In this document: in pieces, positions 1 through 8,985 of the stretch
Position numbering within the stretch: the first letter of the stretch is position 1
Layout: each line of letters starts with the position of its first letter
Source: Alkalihalobacillus sp. FSL W8-0930
GTDB taxonomy: Bacteria > Bacillota > Bacilli > Bacillales > Bacillaceae_D
Assembly: GCA_037965595.1 (NCBI GenBank)
Contig: CP150183.1
Location: forward strand, 1,612,001 to 1,676,000
Reading direction: 5' to 3'
DNA length: 64,000 bases
Translations under genes and position numbers: made by a program
Notes under the pieces: generated by a model
The model's database searches: none
Told to the model about the DNA's origin: nothing
The model's input: the letters and a program-made list of their open reading frames with translations, nothing else

Positions 1-262
1 TTCGTTTGAAGAAGGGGAATTCCTTCATCCCTTTTTCACTCATCATCGCATAGCTATGATACGGACAAACCGTTTGAGTTAAATAAAAGGTGATTAAGCC
101 ATCCCACCAGCTCGAGTGATTGGCTAAGATGAGTACACCCGTATCTTCTTTATGAAATGCTCCCTTAATTAATACGCTAGAAAAAGAGCGTTTTAGCAGC
201 CAATATGTGTTATACAAATGCAGTGCACGACTAAACCATGCACTTTTTTGTGCTTTGATCAT
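1..262 (-). CDS. 1-acyl-glycerol-phosphate acyltransferase-like protein (3' part outside window)
   Basis: The gene starts at 262 and runs off the left edge, so only about 87 N-terminal residues are seen. They contain NHSSWWDG, the NHx4D catalytic block of the PlsC/LPLAT acyltransferase superfamily, which transfers an acyl group from acyl-CoA or acyl-ACP to a hydroxyl acceptor. The start ATG follows a GGAAGG ribosome binding site lying in the end of the upstream gene, four bases away, so the two genes form an operon. Because that neighbour is a carotenoid-biosynthesis family protein, I infer that this enzyme may acylate a (glycosylated) carotenoid, as acyltransferases do in C30 carotenoid clusters of Gram-positives. 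A general phospholipid acyltransferase is the alternative. The family is well supported; the substrate is inference. Confidence 0.75.
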   Translation of the reverse strand, partial: MIKAQKSAWFSRALHLYNTYWLLKRSFSSVLIKGAFHKEDTGVLILANHSSWWDGLITFYLTQTVCPYHSYAMMSEKGMKEFPFFKR

Positions 263-266
263 GAGA

Positions 267-1049
267 TTATGATTCCTTCCACTTGATGTATCCAAATACT
301 AACGGAACGCTTAGAACCATGGAAATAAGAACAGCTAACCATAGCTGATGAGTGATGGCTAAAATAACGAACATCACCACGACCATTAGATAGAGCCAAA
401 CCATTCGAGGCTCCCAATATGTATCTTTGTAACCTGTCCATTTACCGGCCAATTGGAGTGTAAGATAAACAACCGAATGTAAAATGAAGGCTAGTACAAA
501 CCAACCAAAGAAATTAGAGAAAGGAATATTGTAATAAAATCCCCCGGCTGTCCAGATCCAATACTCTTTCACCTGAAAAGCAACAGGGTCCAGCACAATA
601 TCCATAATGACAGCGGCTGTCGAGCCAAGTAATGTGTATGTCAACCATTCCAACCATTTATTCGAGATTCTCCATGTATAGGCACGAGCGATCACATGAG
701 TTGTAGCAATAACCATTAACCATGCTGCTCCAATCGTGAAGGGCACCTCGAACAAAATCAAACCAAAATCAGGATTATAAAAATAATCTCCAAAAAGGAT
801 ACCGTAGTGTACACCAACACCCTCAACAATAAAGGTGATAATGACAATTAAAATGGATAAGACCGTTCCGAGCATTCTTCCGTATTGCTTAATAAGAAAG
901 ATTGCACCGAGCACTCCGGTTAATACTAGAAATACGGTATTTGCCCATTCTAAGCTTGGTGGAAGGATATCAAACGTAAGAAGAATCACACCACATATGT
1001 ACCAAAAAACAAAAAAACGAAAAATGAACCGATCAAAGTTCTCTAACAT
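267..1049 (-). CDS. Carotenoid biosynthesis protein (DUF422/CruF-like), membrane
   Basis: A 260-residue polytopic membrane protein with about seven hydrophobic segments. It resembles the DUF422 carotenoid-biosynthesis family, to which the carotenoid 1',2'-hydratase CruF belongs; recognisable features are EVPFTIGAAW, the acidic MDIVLDPVA stretch and WTAGGFYYNIPFSNFFGW near residues 170-200. The ATG at 1049 is chosen over the longer frame because it follows a GGGAGG site by about five bases. It is operonic with the acyltransferase just downstream. Carotenoids in Bacillaceae sit in the membrane and protect against oxidation and light; whether this protein is a hydratase or has another step in a C30 pathway cannot be decided here. 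Confidence 0.75.
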   Translation of the reverse strand: MLENFDRFIFRFFVFWYICGVILLTFDILPPSLEWANTVFLVLTGVLGAIFLIKQYGRMLGTVLSILIVIITFIVEGVGVHYGILFGDYFYNPDFGLILFEVPFTIGAAWLMVIATTHVIARAYTWRISNKWLEWLTYTLLGSTAAVIMDIVLDPVAFQVKEYWIWTAGGFYYNIPFSNFFGWFVLAFILHSVVYLTLQLAGKWTGYKDTYWEPRMVWLYLMVVVMFVILAITHQLWLAVLISMVLSVPLVFGYIKWKES

Positions 1050-1124
1050 GACAACCTCCCAGAAATTCTCTAAACTATATGTAGACACTATGCTCATTGT
1101 ACAATGAGCGGAGGAGGAATGGCT

Positions 1125-1868
1125 ATGAATAAGCGTGTTGTACTCGTGACGGGTGCCGGAAATGGCATCGGTGCCGAAGTAGCTCTTGCTTTTGCAGAAC
1201 AAGGTGATCAAGTCATTGTTTCAGATGTGATTGCGGAAGATGCAGATCGTACTGTAAGTAAAATTCGTGAAGCTGGTGGGGAAGCGATTGCAATTGCCTG
1301 TGATGTCTCGAATAGTGACCAAGTGAAGGCAATGATCAATCAAATTGATCACACGTATGGACGTTTAGATGTATGCATTAACAATGCAGGCATTTCAAAG
1401 TGGAAGTCACCACTTGAGTTAGAGGAAGACGAATGGGATAAAGTGATGAATACAAATGCAAAAGGAACATTCTTATGTAGTAAAGAATCCGCTAAGCTGA
1501 TGGTGAAGGGCGCTCATGGTGGGTCGATTATTAATATGGCTTCAACAAGAGCAACGATGAGTGAGCCAAATTCCGAAGCATATGCTGCTTCAAAAGGAGC
1601 CATTGTCTCGCTTACGCACGCACTTGCTGCTTCCTTACAAGATCAGCATATCCAAGTGAACAGTATTAGTCCTGGTTGGATTCATACAGGTGACGTAAAT
1701 GAATTAAGAGATGTAGATCATACACAGCATTTCTCAAAAAGAGTTGGTGAGCCATCAGATATTGCACGTGTATGTTTATTTTTATCAGATCCGAGAAATA
1801 CATTTATAACAGGTGAAAATGTAACAATTGATGGTGGAATGACGAAAAAAATGATTTATGAGCACTAA
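1125..1868 (+). CDS. Short-chain dehydrogenase/reductase (SDR), probable 3-oxoacyl-ACP reductase-like
   Basis: A 247-residue classical SDR. The Rossmann motif TGAGNGIG is at residues 8-15, NNAG near 85, the catalytic serine in INMAS, and the catalytic YAASK near 150, followed by the SPGWI substrate loop. The C-terminal FITGENVTIDGGMT is typical of glucose-dehydrogenase/FabG-like SDRs. The ATG at 1125 is preferred over 1104 and 1119 because a GGAGGAGG site ends about eight bases upstream. The gene is divergent from the carotenoid gene and 54 bases upstream of the YitW-like gene. The NAD(P)-dependent oxidoreductase fold is certain; the substrate is not identifiable. Confidence 0.88.
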   Translation: MNKRVVLVTGAGNGIGAEVALAFAEQGDQVIVSDVIAEDADRTVSKIREAGGEAIAIACDVSNSDQVKAMINQIDHTYGRLDVCINNAGISKWKSPLELEEDEWDKVMNTNAKGTFLCSKESAKLMVKGAHGGSIINMASTRATMSEPNSEAYAASKGAIVSLTHALAASLQDQHIQVNSISPGWIHTGDVNELRDVDHTQHFSKRVGEPSDIARVCLFLSDPRNTFITGENVTIDGGMTKKMIYEH

Positions 1869-1922
1869 AAAGAGGTTTCTTCTTACCTGCTAAGGGTATA
1901 GTAAAAGAGATGAGGTGTAAGG

Positions 1923-2261
1923 ATGAGTACAGAGCAAGAAAAGCAACAAACAAAAGATCAAGTAATGGGGCAGTTAGAACAAGTCATTGATCCAGAACTC
2001 GGGATCGATATTGTGAATTTGGGGCTTGTATATGAGATTAAACTTGATGAAGATAATAATGTTACAGTTGTCATGACACTAACAGCGATGGGCTGTCCAT
2101 TAGCTGGAGAAATTCATCGTTCAGTGAAGGAAGCACTAAATGAATTAACGGAAATTGGAGATATTGGAGAGGTAGAGGTGGACATCGTTTGGAATCCACC
2201 TTGGTCTAAAAGTATGATGTCACGATACGCCAAGATTGCACTAGGAGTACATGAATCATAG
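1923..2261 (+). CDS. yitW: MIP18/DUF59 family metal-sulfur cluster assembly factor (YitW-like)
   Basis: A 112-residue protein dominated by the MIP18 (DUF59, PaaD-like) domain: DPELGIDIVNLGLVY at about 23-37 and the conserved cysteine loop TAMGCPLAG at about 57-65, followed by VWNPPWS. Members of this family (SufT, YitW, the N-terminal part of ApbC) help place Fe-S clusters into client proteins, with the cysteine as the presumed cluster contact. Length matches B. subtilis YitW. It has a GAGGTG site upstream and is closed by a strong hairpin immediately after the stop. The role in Fe-S maturation comes from the family, not from context here. Confidence 0.8.
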   Translation: MSTEQEKQQTKDQVMGQLEQVIDPELGIDIVNLGLVYEIKLDEDNNVTVVMTLTAMGCPLAGEIHRSVKEALNELTEIGDIGEVEVDIVWNPPWSKSMMSRYAKIALGVHES

Positions 2262-2268
2262 GATAGAG

Positions 2269-2300
2269 AAAACCCCTACCAGTCTCAAGGTAGGGGTTTC
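2269..2300. terminator. Bidirectional intrinsic terminator
   Basis: Twelve-base complementary arms (2269-2280 and 2289-2300, GAAACCCCTACC with GGTAGGGGTTTC) around an eight-base loop lie between two convergent genes. A-rich and T-rich flanks on both sides suggest termination in both directions. Confidence 0.85.
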
Positions 2301-2307
2301 TTATGAT

Positions 2308-2847
2308 CTATTCTGGTTTAGGGACGTGTTTAAAGATTTCGCCGCTTTCAAAGAAATCAATTAATTCGTCAAGCCATTGGTAATAATTCATCCACTGCTT
2401 TGTTTCGTTTAACCATAGGTTTAATTCATTTTCGGTTTCCTCGGTTAACTGATCATTTTCAAGTTCCTTGTTTAATTGATTAGCCAATCGTTTGCCAATC
2501 ATTTTATTTTTTTGTATAACCTTCTGCCAATTAGAGGTGAAAAGTGAGATGAAGGTTTGATAATAATCTTCTTCGACATTATACAAATCTTTTCTTACGC
2601 CTTTTTCATATACCTTGCTGGCGATATTTAAGTCAATCATTTCGCGTACAACTTGACTCATTCTTGTTTTGCTCATTCCAGTTTCCATAGATAACTGTTC
2701 AAGCGTCATTGGTTTACGGTTTGTATAGATTACTCCAAGTACCCTGCCAACCGTAGCAGACACACCGTATGTCCGCATGTTATCAGCAATACCCTCAATA
2801 TACTGTTCTTCGATTTTTTGTAAGAATTCAGAAGAAGCCCCTTTCAT
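2308..2847 (-). CDS. opcR: GbsR/MarR-type choline/betaine-sensing repressor of opuC
   Basis: A 179-residue winged-helix regulator of the GbsR family. The helix-turn-helix lies around residues 40-80 (MTLEQLSMETGMSKTRMSQVVREM), followed by the helical effector and dimerisation half rich in Trp and Tyr (WLNETKQWMNYYQWLDEL), consistent with quaternary-ammonium binding through aromatic residues. It is divergent from the opuC operon with 169 bases between the starts, as opcR is from opuC in B. subtilis, where OpcR represses the operon. I infer the same role here. GbsR itself, the paralogue controlling the choline-to-betaine genes, is the alternative, but no gbsAB genes are nearby. Confidence 0.8.
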   Translation of the reverse strand: MKGASSEFLQKIEEQYIEGIADNMRTYGVSATVGRVLGVIYTNRKPMTLEQLSMETGMSKTRMSQVVREMIDLNIASKVYEKGVRKDLYNVEEDYYQTFISLFTSNWQKVIQKNKMIGKRLANQLNKELENDQLTEETENELNLWLNETKQWMNYYQWLDELIDFFESGEIFKHVPKPE

Positions 2848-2941
2848 GTCCTGCGCACCTCATTCACTTATTATCAGAGATAATGTACCATATTTTTTTC
2901 TCTAAAAGAAGTCTCAATTTAAAATGTTGCAAATTAATCCT

Positions 2942-2983
2942 TTATAAACTTTTTGTAAACTTTTTATTGCATATAGTTTATAA
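2942..2983. promoter_or_regulatory. Candidate opuC operator/promoter with interrupted palindrome
   Basis: TTATAAACT (2942-2950) and its exact reverse complement AGTTTATAA (2975-2983) are separated by 24 bases, and the right arm overlaps a TATAAT -10-like hexamer (2980-2985) about 30 bases before the opuCA start. A related TGTAAACT half-site sits in between. Placement over the presumed promoter fits a repressor site for the divergent GbsR-type protein. Assignment to OpcR is inference. Confidence 0.4.
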
Positions 2984-3016
2984 TAGAACCTGTTAATTTA
3001 TTCGGAGGTGCAGAAA

Positions 3017-4168
3017 ATGTTACGAATGGAAAATGTGACCAAAACCTATAAAGGTGGAAAAAAAGCTGTAAACAATGTATCACTCAATATTCAAAAAGGA
3101 GAGTTCATTTGTATTATTGGCCCGAGTGGCTGTGGTAAAACAACTACTATGAAAATGATTAACCGATTAATCGAACCTTCAAACGGCAAAATTTATATTA
3201 ACGATGAAGATTTGTTGACACAGGATGCTGTAAAGCTTCGAAGGAAGATTGGATATGTCATTCAGCAGATTGGGTTATTCCCCCATATGACAATTGAAGA
3301 GAACATCACTTTGGTTCCTCGATTATTAAAATGGACTTCGAGTAAGAAATCAAAAAGAGCTGAGGAATTATTATCATTAGTTGATATGCCTAAAGATTAT
3401 TTAAATAGATATCCGCATGAACTAAGTGGAGGTCAACAGCAACGGATTGGGGTATTACGTGCTTTGGCCGCAAATCCGCCACTTATTTTAATGGACGAGC
3501 CATTTGGAGCGCTTGATCCGATTACCAGGGATTCCTTGCAGGAAGAATTTAAGCGACTGCAGCGATCATTGGATAAAACCATCGTATTTGTCACACATGA
3601 TATGGATGAAGCAATTAAGCTAGCTGACCGAATCGTTATCATGAAAGATGGAGAAATTGTTCAGGTGGATTCTCCCGAAGAAATTTTACGTAATCCAGCG
3701 AACGAATTTGTAGAAGATTTTATTGGTAGAGAACGTCTATTACAAGGACGACCAAATGTACAGACGATCGCCCAGGTCATGAGTAAAAAACCAATTTCTA
3801 TTAGCGGGGAACAAACACCGGCGAATGCCTTAAAGCTAATGAAGCAGTCACGAGTAGACTCGCTCCTTGTAACGGATGAAGCTGGTATCTTAAAGGGATA
3901 CATTGATCTTGAGTCTATTGACCGCAATCGATCATTGGAATCCATCGACTCCTTAGTTAAACCAAGTGTTCATAAAGTGCAAGAAGATGCCTTAATTAGA
4001 GACACGATTCACCGGTTGTTAAAACGTGGAGTGAGCTATTCTCCCGTCGTCAACAGCGAAGATAAGCTAGTTGGGATAGTGACTCGAGCTAGTTTGGTTG
4101 ATATGGTGTATGACTCCATTTGGGGAGAAGATGAAAGTGTTGCAGTTGGGGGAGTAAACCATGAATGA
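3017..4168 (+). CDS. opuCA: Osmoprotectant ABC transporter ATP-binding protein
   Basis: A 383-residue ATPase that energises uptake of glycine betaine, carnitine, choline and related compatible solutes. Walker [10 protein letters not shown] is at about 35-43, the signature LSGGQQQR at about 137, Walker [13 protein letters not shown] at about 157 and the H-loop VTHD at about 191. The C-terminal 120 residues hold two CBS motifs (from [10 protein letters not shown] and from VKPSVHKV), which in OpuA-type ATPases sense ionic strength. The ATG at 3017 follows GGAGGTG by six bases. It overlaps the permease gene by eight bases, indicating translational coupling. Part of the four-gene opuCABCD operon. 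Confidence 0.92.
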   Translation: MLRMENVTKTYKGGKKAVNNVSLNIQKGEFICIIGPSGCGKTTTMKMINRLIEPSNGKIYINDEDLLTQDAVKLRRKIGYVIQQIGLFPHMTIEENITLVPRLLKWTSSKKSKRAEELLSLVDMPKDYLNRYPHELSGGQQQRIGVLRALAANPPLILMDEPFGALDPITRDSLQEEFKRLQRSLDKTIVFVTHDMDEAIKLADRIVIMKDGEIVQVDSPEEILRNPANEFVEDFIGRERLLQGRPNVQTIAQVMSKKPISISGEQTPANALKLMKQSRVDSLLVTDEAGILKGYIDLESIDRNRSLESIDSLVKPSVHKVQEDALIRDTIHRLLKRGVSYSPVVNSEDKLVGIVTRASLVDMVYDSIWGEDESVAVGGVNHE

Positions 4169-4814
4169 GTTGACGGAGTTTTTACAAGCAAACGGAAGCG
4201 AACTTCTTCTTAAAACCTGGGAACATATTTATATTTCTTACTTGGCTGTTTTACTTGGGATCTTAGTCGCTATTCCTTTAGGTATTGCATTAACTCGTGT
4301 CCCAAAACTTGCGCAATGGGTGATAGGTACAGTGAGTGTTTTGCAAACCATTCCGAGTCTTGCTATTTTAGCCTTTTTTATTCCTTTTCTAGGAGTGGGA
4401 ACTGTACCCGCGGTTGTTGCCTTATTCTTATATTCCGTTTTACCAATTCTACGTAATACGTACACAAGTGTAAAAGAGGTTGATTCAAACTTAATAGAGG
4501 CTGGCAAAGGAATGGGGATGACCACATGGGAGCGAATTAAGGGGATTGAATTACCTCTTGCGTCTCCGGTCATAATGTCTGGCATTCGTGTGTCCTCGGT
4601 GTATTTAATTGGTTGGGCTGCTCTTGCATCTTTTATTGGAGCTGGAGGCTTAGGTGATTTTATTTTTAGTGGGTTAAACCTTTACGATCCATCGTTTATC
4701 ATAGCGGGAGCCGTGCCTGTAACAATCTTAGCTCTATTAACTGATGTGATTTTTGGAAAAATAGAAAAGACTGTTACACCTAAAGGCATTCAAACACATG
4801 AGAAAACCGTGTAA
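4161..4814 (+). CDS. opuCB: Osmoprotectant ABC transporter permease
   Basis: A 217-residue BPD-type permease with five or six membrane helices. The EAA-loop region ([20 protein letters not shown]) at about 110-130, which contacts the ATPase, matches the choline/betaine class, as does the [14 protein letters not shown] end motif. Strong similarity to the second permease of the operon (222 residues) implies an OpuCB/OpuCD heterodimer. It overlaps the opuCA stop and precedes the binding protein by 18 bases. Confidence 0.9.
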   Translation: MNELTEFLQANGSELLLKTWEHIYISYLAVLLGILVAIPLGIALTRVPKLAQWVIGTVSVLQTIPSLAILAFFIPFLGVGTVPAVVALFLYSVLPILRNTYTSVKEVDSNLIEAGKGMGMTTWERIKGIELPLASPVIMSGIRVSSVYLIGWAALASFIGAGGLGDFIFSGLNLYDPSFIIAGAVPVTILALLTDVIFGKIEKTVTPKGIQTHEKTV

Positions 4815-4832
4815 CAGAAGGAGATGTTCATC

Positions 4833-5750
4833 ATGCTAAAAATAAAATCAATGGTTGCTATATCAGTACTAGCAACTGTTTTAACTGGTTGTTCGTTACC
4901 TGGTTTAAGTGGACCGGCAAGCGGAACTGTAAAGATCGGTGCGGTTAATACATCAGAGTCAATGATCATTGGAAATATGATAAAGGAGCTGATTGAAGAG
5001 GAAACGGATTTAAAAGTTGAGATGATCAATAACTTAGGTTCTTCCATCGTCATGCATCAAGCCATGTTGAATGGGGATGTAGACATTGCAGCTACTCGTT
5101 ATACGGGAACTGATATAGCAGGTGCCTTAAATTTGGAACCAGTGATGGATCCGGAAGAAGCCCTTAAGGTCGTACAAGAAGAGTTTCCGGAAAGATATGA
5201 TCAAGTATGGTTTGATTCGTATGGGTTTGCGAATTCATATGCCATTACAGTAACGAATGACATGGCGGACCAGGAGAATTTAGAAAAAGTTAGTGATTTG
5301 GAGGAGCAAGCTGATAAGCTTCGTGTTGGCGTAGATGGATCATGGATCAATCGAGCCGGAGATGGATATGAAGGATTCCAAGAAACGTATTTTGGATTTG
5401 AAAATATATCTCCTATGCAAATCGGTCTTGTGTATGACGCGGTTGAAAGCGGACGTATGGATGCAGTTCTTGCTTATACCACAGACGGACGAATTGCTGC
5501 ATATGATTTGAAAATCCTTGAAGACGATCGTCAGTTCTTTCCGCCATATGATGCGTCTATGGTTGTAGATAACGAACTATTAAGAGAGCACCCGGAGCTT
5601 GAAGCCATTTTAAATCGATTAGTTGGAACGATCGATACAGAGAAAATGCAGGAATTGAATTACGAAGCGGATTTCTTTATGAAAGAACCAGCCGTTGTGG
5701 CAAGAGAGTTTTTAGATGAGAATCAGTTTTTTGCTGAAGGGGTTGAGTAA
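4833..5750 (+). CDS. opuCC: Osmoprotectant-binding lipoprotein
   Basis: A 305-residue extracellular substrate-binding lipoprotein. The signal peptide ends in the lipobox LTGC (cysteine about residue 19), and the mature part begins with the family hallmark VKIGAVNTSESMI. Further conserved OpuCC segments are GSSIVMHQAMLNGDVDIAATRYTG (two stretches of that block) and the C-terminal lobe FFPPYDASMVV. The ATG at 4833 is preferred over 4824 because the AAGGAG site abuts the latter. The protein delivers betaine-type solutes to OpuCB/OpuCD. Its stop codon is immediately followed by the opuCD ATG. Confidence 0.92.
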   Translation: MLKIKSMVAISVLATVLTGCSLPGLSGPASGTVKIGAVNTSESMIIGNMIKELIEEETDLKVEMINNLGSSIVMHQAMLNGDVDIAATRYTGTDIAGALNLEPVMDPEEALKVVQEEFPERYDQVWFDSYGFANSYAITVTNDMADQENLEKVSDLEEQADKLRVGVDGSWINRAGDGYEGFQETYFGFENISPMQIGLVYDAVESGRMDAVLAYTTDGRIAAYDLKILEDDRQFFPPYDASMVVDNELLREHPELEAILNRLVGTIDTEKMQELNYEADFFMKEPAVVAREFLDENQFFAEGVE

Positions 5751-6419
5751 ATGGACATCATACAAGATTTAATTCTATATTACTCTCAGAATGGGGGGTA
5801 TGTATGGACAGAATTTTATCGGCATTTTCTAATGTCGGCGTATGGAGTATTCTTTGCTGCTCTTGTTGCCATACCTCTTGGTATTCTTATTGCTCGTTAT
5901 AGCAGGCTAAGTGGTGTGGTCTTAACCATTACAAATGTGATTCAAACGATCCCGGCCCTTGCGATGCTAGCTGTTTTGATGCTTGTATTAGGTTTAGGTG
6001 CTAATACGGTTGTGTTAGCGTTGTTTCTCTACTCGTTGCTACCCATTCTACGAAATACGTATATCGGTATTAAAAATGTCGATCGTTCACTCGTGGAATC
6101 GGGGAGGGCGATGGGTATGACAAGATGGCAGCTATTGTATATGCTTGAACTGCCTCTTGCGTTGTCAGTCATTACCGCGGGCTTGCGCACGGCTTTAGTA
6201 TTTTCAATTGGAATTACGACGATTGGAACGTTTATAGGAGCTGGTGGACTTGGCGATATTGTAATCAGAGGAACAAACGCCACCGATGGAGCGGCCATTA
6301 TTTTAGCTGGTGCGATTCCAACTGCCTTGATGGCCATCTTAGCTGACGTTGTAATGGGGTGGATCGAGCGGATACTTTCCCCATCTTCTAAACAACAAAA
6401 GCAAACGAATCCAGTTTAA
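5751..6419 (+). CDS. opuCD: Osmoprotectant ABC transporter permease
   Basis: The second BPD-type permease of the operon, 222 residues, with the ATPase-contact loop NVDRSLVESGRAMGMTRW at about 109-126 and the [13 protein letters not shown] motif near 160-172. It begins on the base after the opuCC stop codon. A strong hairpin terminator follows, closing the four-gene opuC operon. Order and lengths match opuCABCD of B. subtilis. The closely related opuB operon is the alternative, but opuB is choline-specific and is typically controlled by GbsR. Confidence 0.9.
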   Translation: MDIIQDLILYYSQNGGYVWTEFYRHFLMSAYGVFFAALVAIPLGILIARYSRLSGVVLTITNVIQTIPALAMLAVLMLVLGLGANTVVLALFLYSLLPILRNTYIGIKNVDRSLVESGRAMGMTRWQLLYMLELPLALSVITAGLRTALVFSIGITTIGTFIGAGGLGDIVIRGTNATDGAAIILAGAIPTALMAILADVVMGWIERILSPSSKQQKQTNPV

Positions 6420-6422
6420 TAG

Positions 6423-6467
6423 AAAAAGACCTCAACTGACATCAACATCAATCAGTGAGGTCTTTTT
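6423..6467 (+). terminator. Intrinsic terminator of the opuC operon
   Basis: AAAAAGACCTCA pairs with TGAGGTCTTTTT around an inner partial stem (CTGA/TCAG), ending in a T run. It lies directly after the opuCD stop. Confidence 0.85.
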
Positions 6468-6487
6468 AAACACAAAGATAGGTTGAC

Positions 6488-6571
6488 TTAGTAGCTGTAA
6501 GCTGAGCCAACGATCACTAGAAGAATGAATAAAACAACGATAAACGCAAAACCATTTTCATATCCGCCCAC
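6488..6571 (-). CDS. YjcZ-family small hydrophobic sporulation peptide
   Basis: A 27-residue peptide, VGGYENGFAF followed by a hydrophobic IVVLFILLVIVGSAYSY tail, beginning at a GTG eight bases after an AAAGGAG site. The glycine-rich start, a single membrane helix and a Tyr-ending tail are typical of YjcZ/YtzL-type peptides of Bacillus, some of which are made in the mother cell late in sporulation. Upstream, on the same strand (6601-6609), CATAGTATA fits the sigma-K -10 pattern CATAnnnTA, but I see no clean -35. The coding call rests on the site, the family-like composition and the stop; expression is inferred. Confidence 0.7.
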   Translation of the reverse strand: MGGYENGFAFIVVLFILLVIVGSAYSY

Positions 6572-6745
6572 TGTCAACACTCCTTTATTGTAGCCTACTG
6601 TATACTATGTAGCAGGATGAAAAAAGCGTGGGCACTAACGCCCATTTATCACAAACCGCGTTTTATTAGGCAAGGGCTGATTGATATAGTAAACTAAAGT
6701 AGTGAGTTATTCTATTAACAAGTCAATTGAAGGGGAGTGTTCTTA

Positions 6746-7276
6746 ATGTTAAAAAAATTGTTTGGGTTAGACAAAAATGAAAATCAACAATCAACAACGG
6801 AAGAAACTCCAACGGAAGAAACGGTTTTTGCAGTGGCGAATGGAACGTTGGTTGCACTTGAAGATGTACCAGATCCAACATTTTCACAAAAAATGATTGG
6901 GGACGGGGCGGCAATTGAGCCAACGGATGGCAGAGTGGTCGCACCGATAGCGGGAGAAGTTATTCAAGTATTCCCAACTGGTCATGCGGTTGGCATACGT
7001 ACAAAGGGTGGAGCAGAGCTTCTCATTCATATTGGTCTTGAGACTGTAAATATGGATGGGGAAGGATTCACTGCCCACGTAAAAGAAGGAGACAGTGTAG
7101 ATGTTGGATCACTTCTTGTGGAATATGATCTTGAGCTTGTAAAAGAAAAGGCATCAAGCACGCTTATTCCAGTTGTTGTAACCAATCATGAGGATCTAGG
7201 CGGAATTCAGGCCGAAACGTCAGGCGCTTCAGAGGCGGGCTCCACTGCGCATTTAACTGTTAAATACAAGCGTTAA
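6746..7276 (+). CDS. crr: PTS glucose-type EIIA component
   Basis: A 176-residue soluble EIIA of the glucose class (YpqE/Crr type). After a short acidic leader rich in Thr and Glu comes the beta-sandwich fold, with VVAPIAGEV, the supporting histidine in FPTGHAVGI (about 83) and the phospho-accepting histidine in LLIHIGLET (about 98). It accepts phosphate from HPr and passes it to an EIIB domain. No EIIBC gene is adjacent, so it must serve sugar permeases encoded elsewhere, as free-standing EIIA proteins do in Bacillus. The ATG at 6746 has a GGGGAG site about eight bases upstream. Confidence 0.9.
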   Translation: MLKKLFGLDKNENQQSTTEETPTEETVFAVANGTLVALEDVPDPTFSQKMIGDGAAIEPTDGRVVAPIAGEVIQVFPTGHAVGIRTKGGAELLIHIGLETVNMDGEGFTAHVKEGDSVDVGSLLVEYDLELVKEKASSTLIPVVVTNHEDLGGIQAETSGASEAGSTAHLTVKYKR

Positions 7277-7369
7277 AATCGTCACGGAGAATCCATAAAT
7301 ACATGCTAGTTTTTCTCCATCTTTCCTGTTACACTACGATAGTTGTATGTATTAAGAAAGGGTGTTGGC

Positions 7370-7924
7370 ATGTCAGCTTTACTCGTATTTGTTGTGCAGC
7401 TTCTATATGTTCCTATTCTAACCATTAGAACAATTATGATGGTTAAAGGAATGAAGGAACGTGCGGCAGCAATGGGCGCTTTGGAAGGTATTATTTACGT
7501 TGTGGCCTTGGGAATAGTATTCAGTGATTTAAGTAACTATTATAATATGATTGCCTATGCTTTAGGCTTCGCTGTAGGTCTTTATATCGGAGCGATCATT
7601 GAAGAAAAGCTGGCAATTGGATATCTAACATTTGAAGTAAATATTCCGACAAGAAATCAAGAGTTAATTGATAGGTTAAGAGAAGTAGGTTTTAGTGTTT
7701 CCTCTTCAGCTGTAGAAGGTATGACATCTACTCGTTATCAGCTAGACTGTACAGCGAGACGAGATCGAGAGAAGGAATTTATTCGCGTGGTGACTGAATA
7801 CGAACCAGCAGCGTTTATCGTTTCCTTTGAACCGAGAAGCTTTAAAGGTGGATATATTACAAAAGCAATGAAGCGTCGTCGAGAAAAGTATTTAAAAAAG
7901 AAAAAGAATGCAGAACAATCATAA
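7370..7924 (+). CDS. UPF0316 (DUF5698/DUF2179) membrane protein, YebE-like
   Basis: A 184-residue protein with three N-terminal membrane helices (residues about 1-90, including [18 protein letters not shown] and [21 protein letters not shown]) and a soluble C-terminal DUF2179 domain ending in a very basic tail. This architecture defines the UPF0316 family (B. subtilis YebE). Its function is not established; DUF2179 domains occur in membrane proteins proposed to bind small ligands. The ATG at 7370 is chosen by the AAAGGG site. It is monocistronic and closed by a strong terminator shared with the convergent uppP. Confidence 0.8.
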   Translation: MSALLVFVVQLLYVPILTIRTIMMVKGMKERAAAMGALEGIIYVVALGIVFSDLSNYYNMIAYALGFAVGLYIGAIIEEKLAIGYLTFEVNIPTRNQELIDRLREVGFSVSSSAVEGMTSTRYQLDCTARRDREKEFIRVVTEYEPAAFIVSFEPRSFKGGYITKAMKRRREKYLKKKKNAEQS

Positions 7925-7926
7925 GC

Positions 7927-7960
7927 AAAAACCCCGTTCCATATGGAGCGGGGTTTTCTT
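7927..7960. terminator. Bidirectional intrinsic terminator
   Basis: AAAACCCCGTTCC and GGAGCGGGGTTTT pair (one mismatch) around an ATAT loop between the convergent UPF0316 and uppP genes; T runs occur on both strands. Confidence 0.85.
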
Positions 7961-7964
7961 TCAC

Positions 7965-8798
7965 TTAAAACTGGCTAGGGTCAACATCTCCGAGATAGAA
8001 ATACACAAACAATGCTAGGATAAAGCAGTAAGCTGCAAAATACACAAGCTTGCTTTTCTTTAAGAAGTTAATAAACCAAACAATTCCAAGTAAAGATGAG
8101 ATAAACGTAACGATAAACGCAACAATTAATGGGAATGCCCCTGCAACAGCAAGCAGTTCACCGTTTAGTAAATCTTTAATGGCAAGTACGGTTGATCCAA
8201 GAATAACTGGAATGGATAACATGAAGGAATAACGTACAGCAGTTTCTTTAGTTAATCCAGCAAACATTCCAACAACAAGTGTTGTTCCTGACCGAGAAAG
8301 TCCAGGGATTAAAGCAATAGATTGTCCGATTCCAATAAGGACTGAATCAAACAGAGTCATATCCTTCTCAGTACGGTTCCCTGTTCGAACCACACGCTCA
8401 ATGATAATGAGAAAAATCCCTGTGATGGCAAGTGAGATGGCAATCATTGTTGGACCTTTTAGTGCAGTAGAAATGTAATCTTCAAATAGAATACCTGCTA
8501 CACCAGTGATCACTGTAGCTACTAGTATGTAAATTGAAAACCAGAAGCTCGTTTTATTTTCCTCTGAACGATTCTTAATGTAACCAAAAAAGCCAATAAT
8601 TAATTCAATTAAATCTTTTCGGTAATAAATGATAACCGCTAAAACAGAGCCTAGATGCAGTAAGATTTCAAACCCAAAACCAGGGAAAGAAATATCAAAT
8701 AGCAATTGGGTAATTACAAGGTGGGCGGAGCTTGAGATTGGAAGGAATTCAGTAAGTCCTTGTACCAATCCTAGCACAATGGCCTCAAGTATTGTCAT
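7965..8798 (-). CDS. uppP: Undecaprenyl-diphosphatase UppP (BacA)
   Basis: A 277-residue polytopic membrane enzyme that dephosphorylates undecaprenyl pyrophosphate, recycling the lipid carrier for peptidoglycan and conferring bacitracin tolerance. Family motifs are QGLTEFLPISSSAH at about 12-25 (the E-x3-E/PISSSxH block) and LIPGLSRSGTT at about 165-175 (PGxSRSxxT), both needed for catalysis. Seven to eight membrane helices are apparent. The ATG at 8798 is preferred over 8804 because of distance to the AAAGGA site. It is convergent with the UPF0316 gene. Confidence 0.93.
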   Translation of the reverse strand: MTILEAIVLGLVQGLTEFLPISSSAHLVITQLLFDISFPGFGFEILLHLGSVLAVIIYYRKDLIELIIGFFGYIKNRSEENKTSFWFSIYILVATVITGVAGILFEDYISTALKGPTMIAISLAITGIFLIIIERVVRTGNRTEKDMTLFDSVLIGIGQSIALIPGLSRSGTTLVVGMFAGLTKETAVRYSFMLSIPVILGSTVLAIKDLLNGELLAVAGAFPLIVAFIVTFISSLLGIVWFINFLKKSKLVYFAAYCFILALFVYFYLGDVDPSQF

Positions 8799-8985
8799 AG
8801 TCATATTCCTTTCTTTCGCTGTTCATCTCTTTACTATGTATATGTTCTACTAGCTGCTTCATTCTAGCAAATATTTACTCGTTCGTGAAGGCTTTTTCAA
8901 ATTTATACATGTTCTTACCATCTTGCCGAACGAAACAGCTGACTATATACTGAATATACTATTAATCATTTGGAGCGGACTGTCT

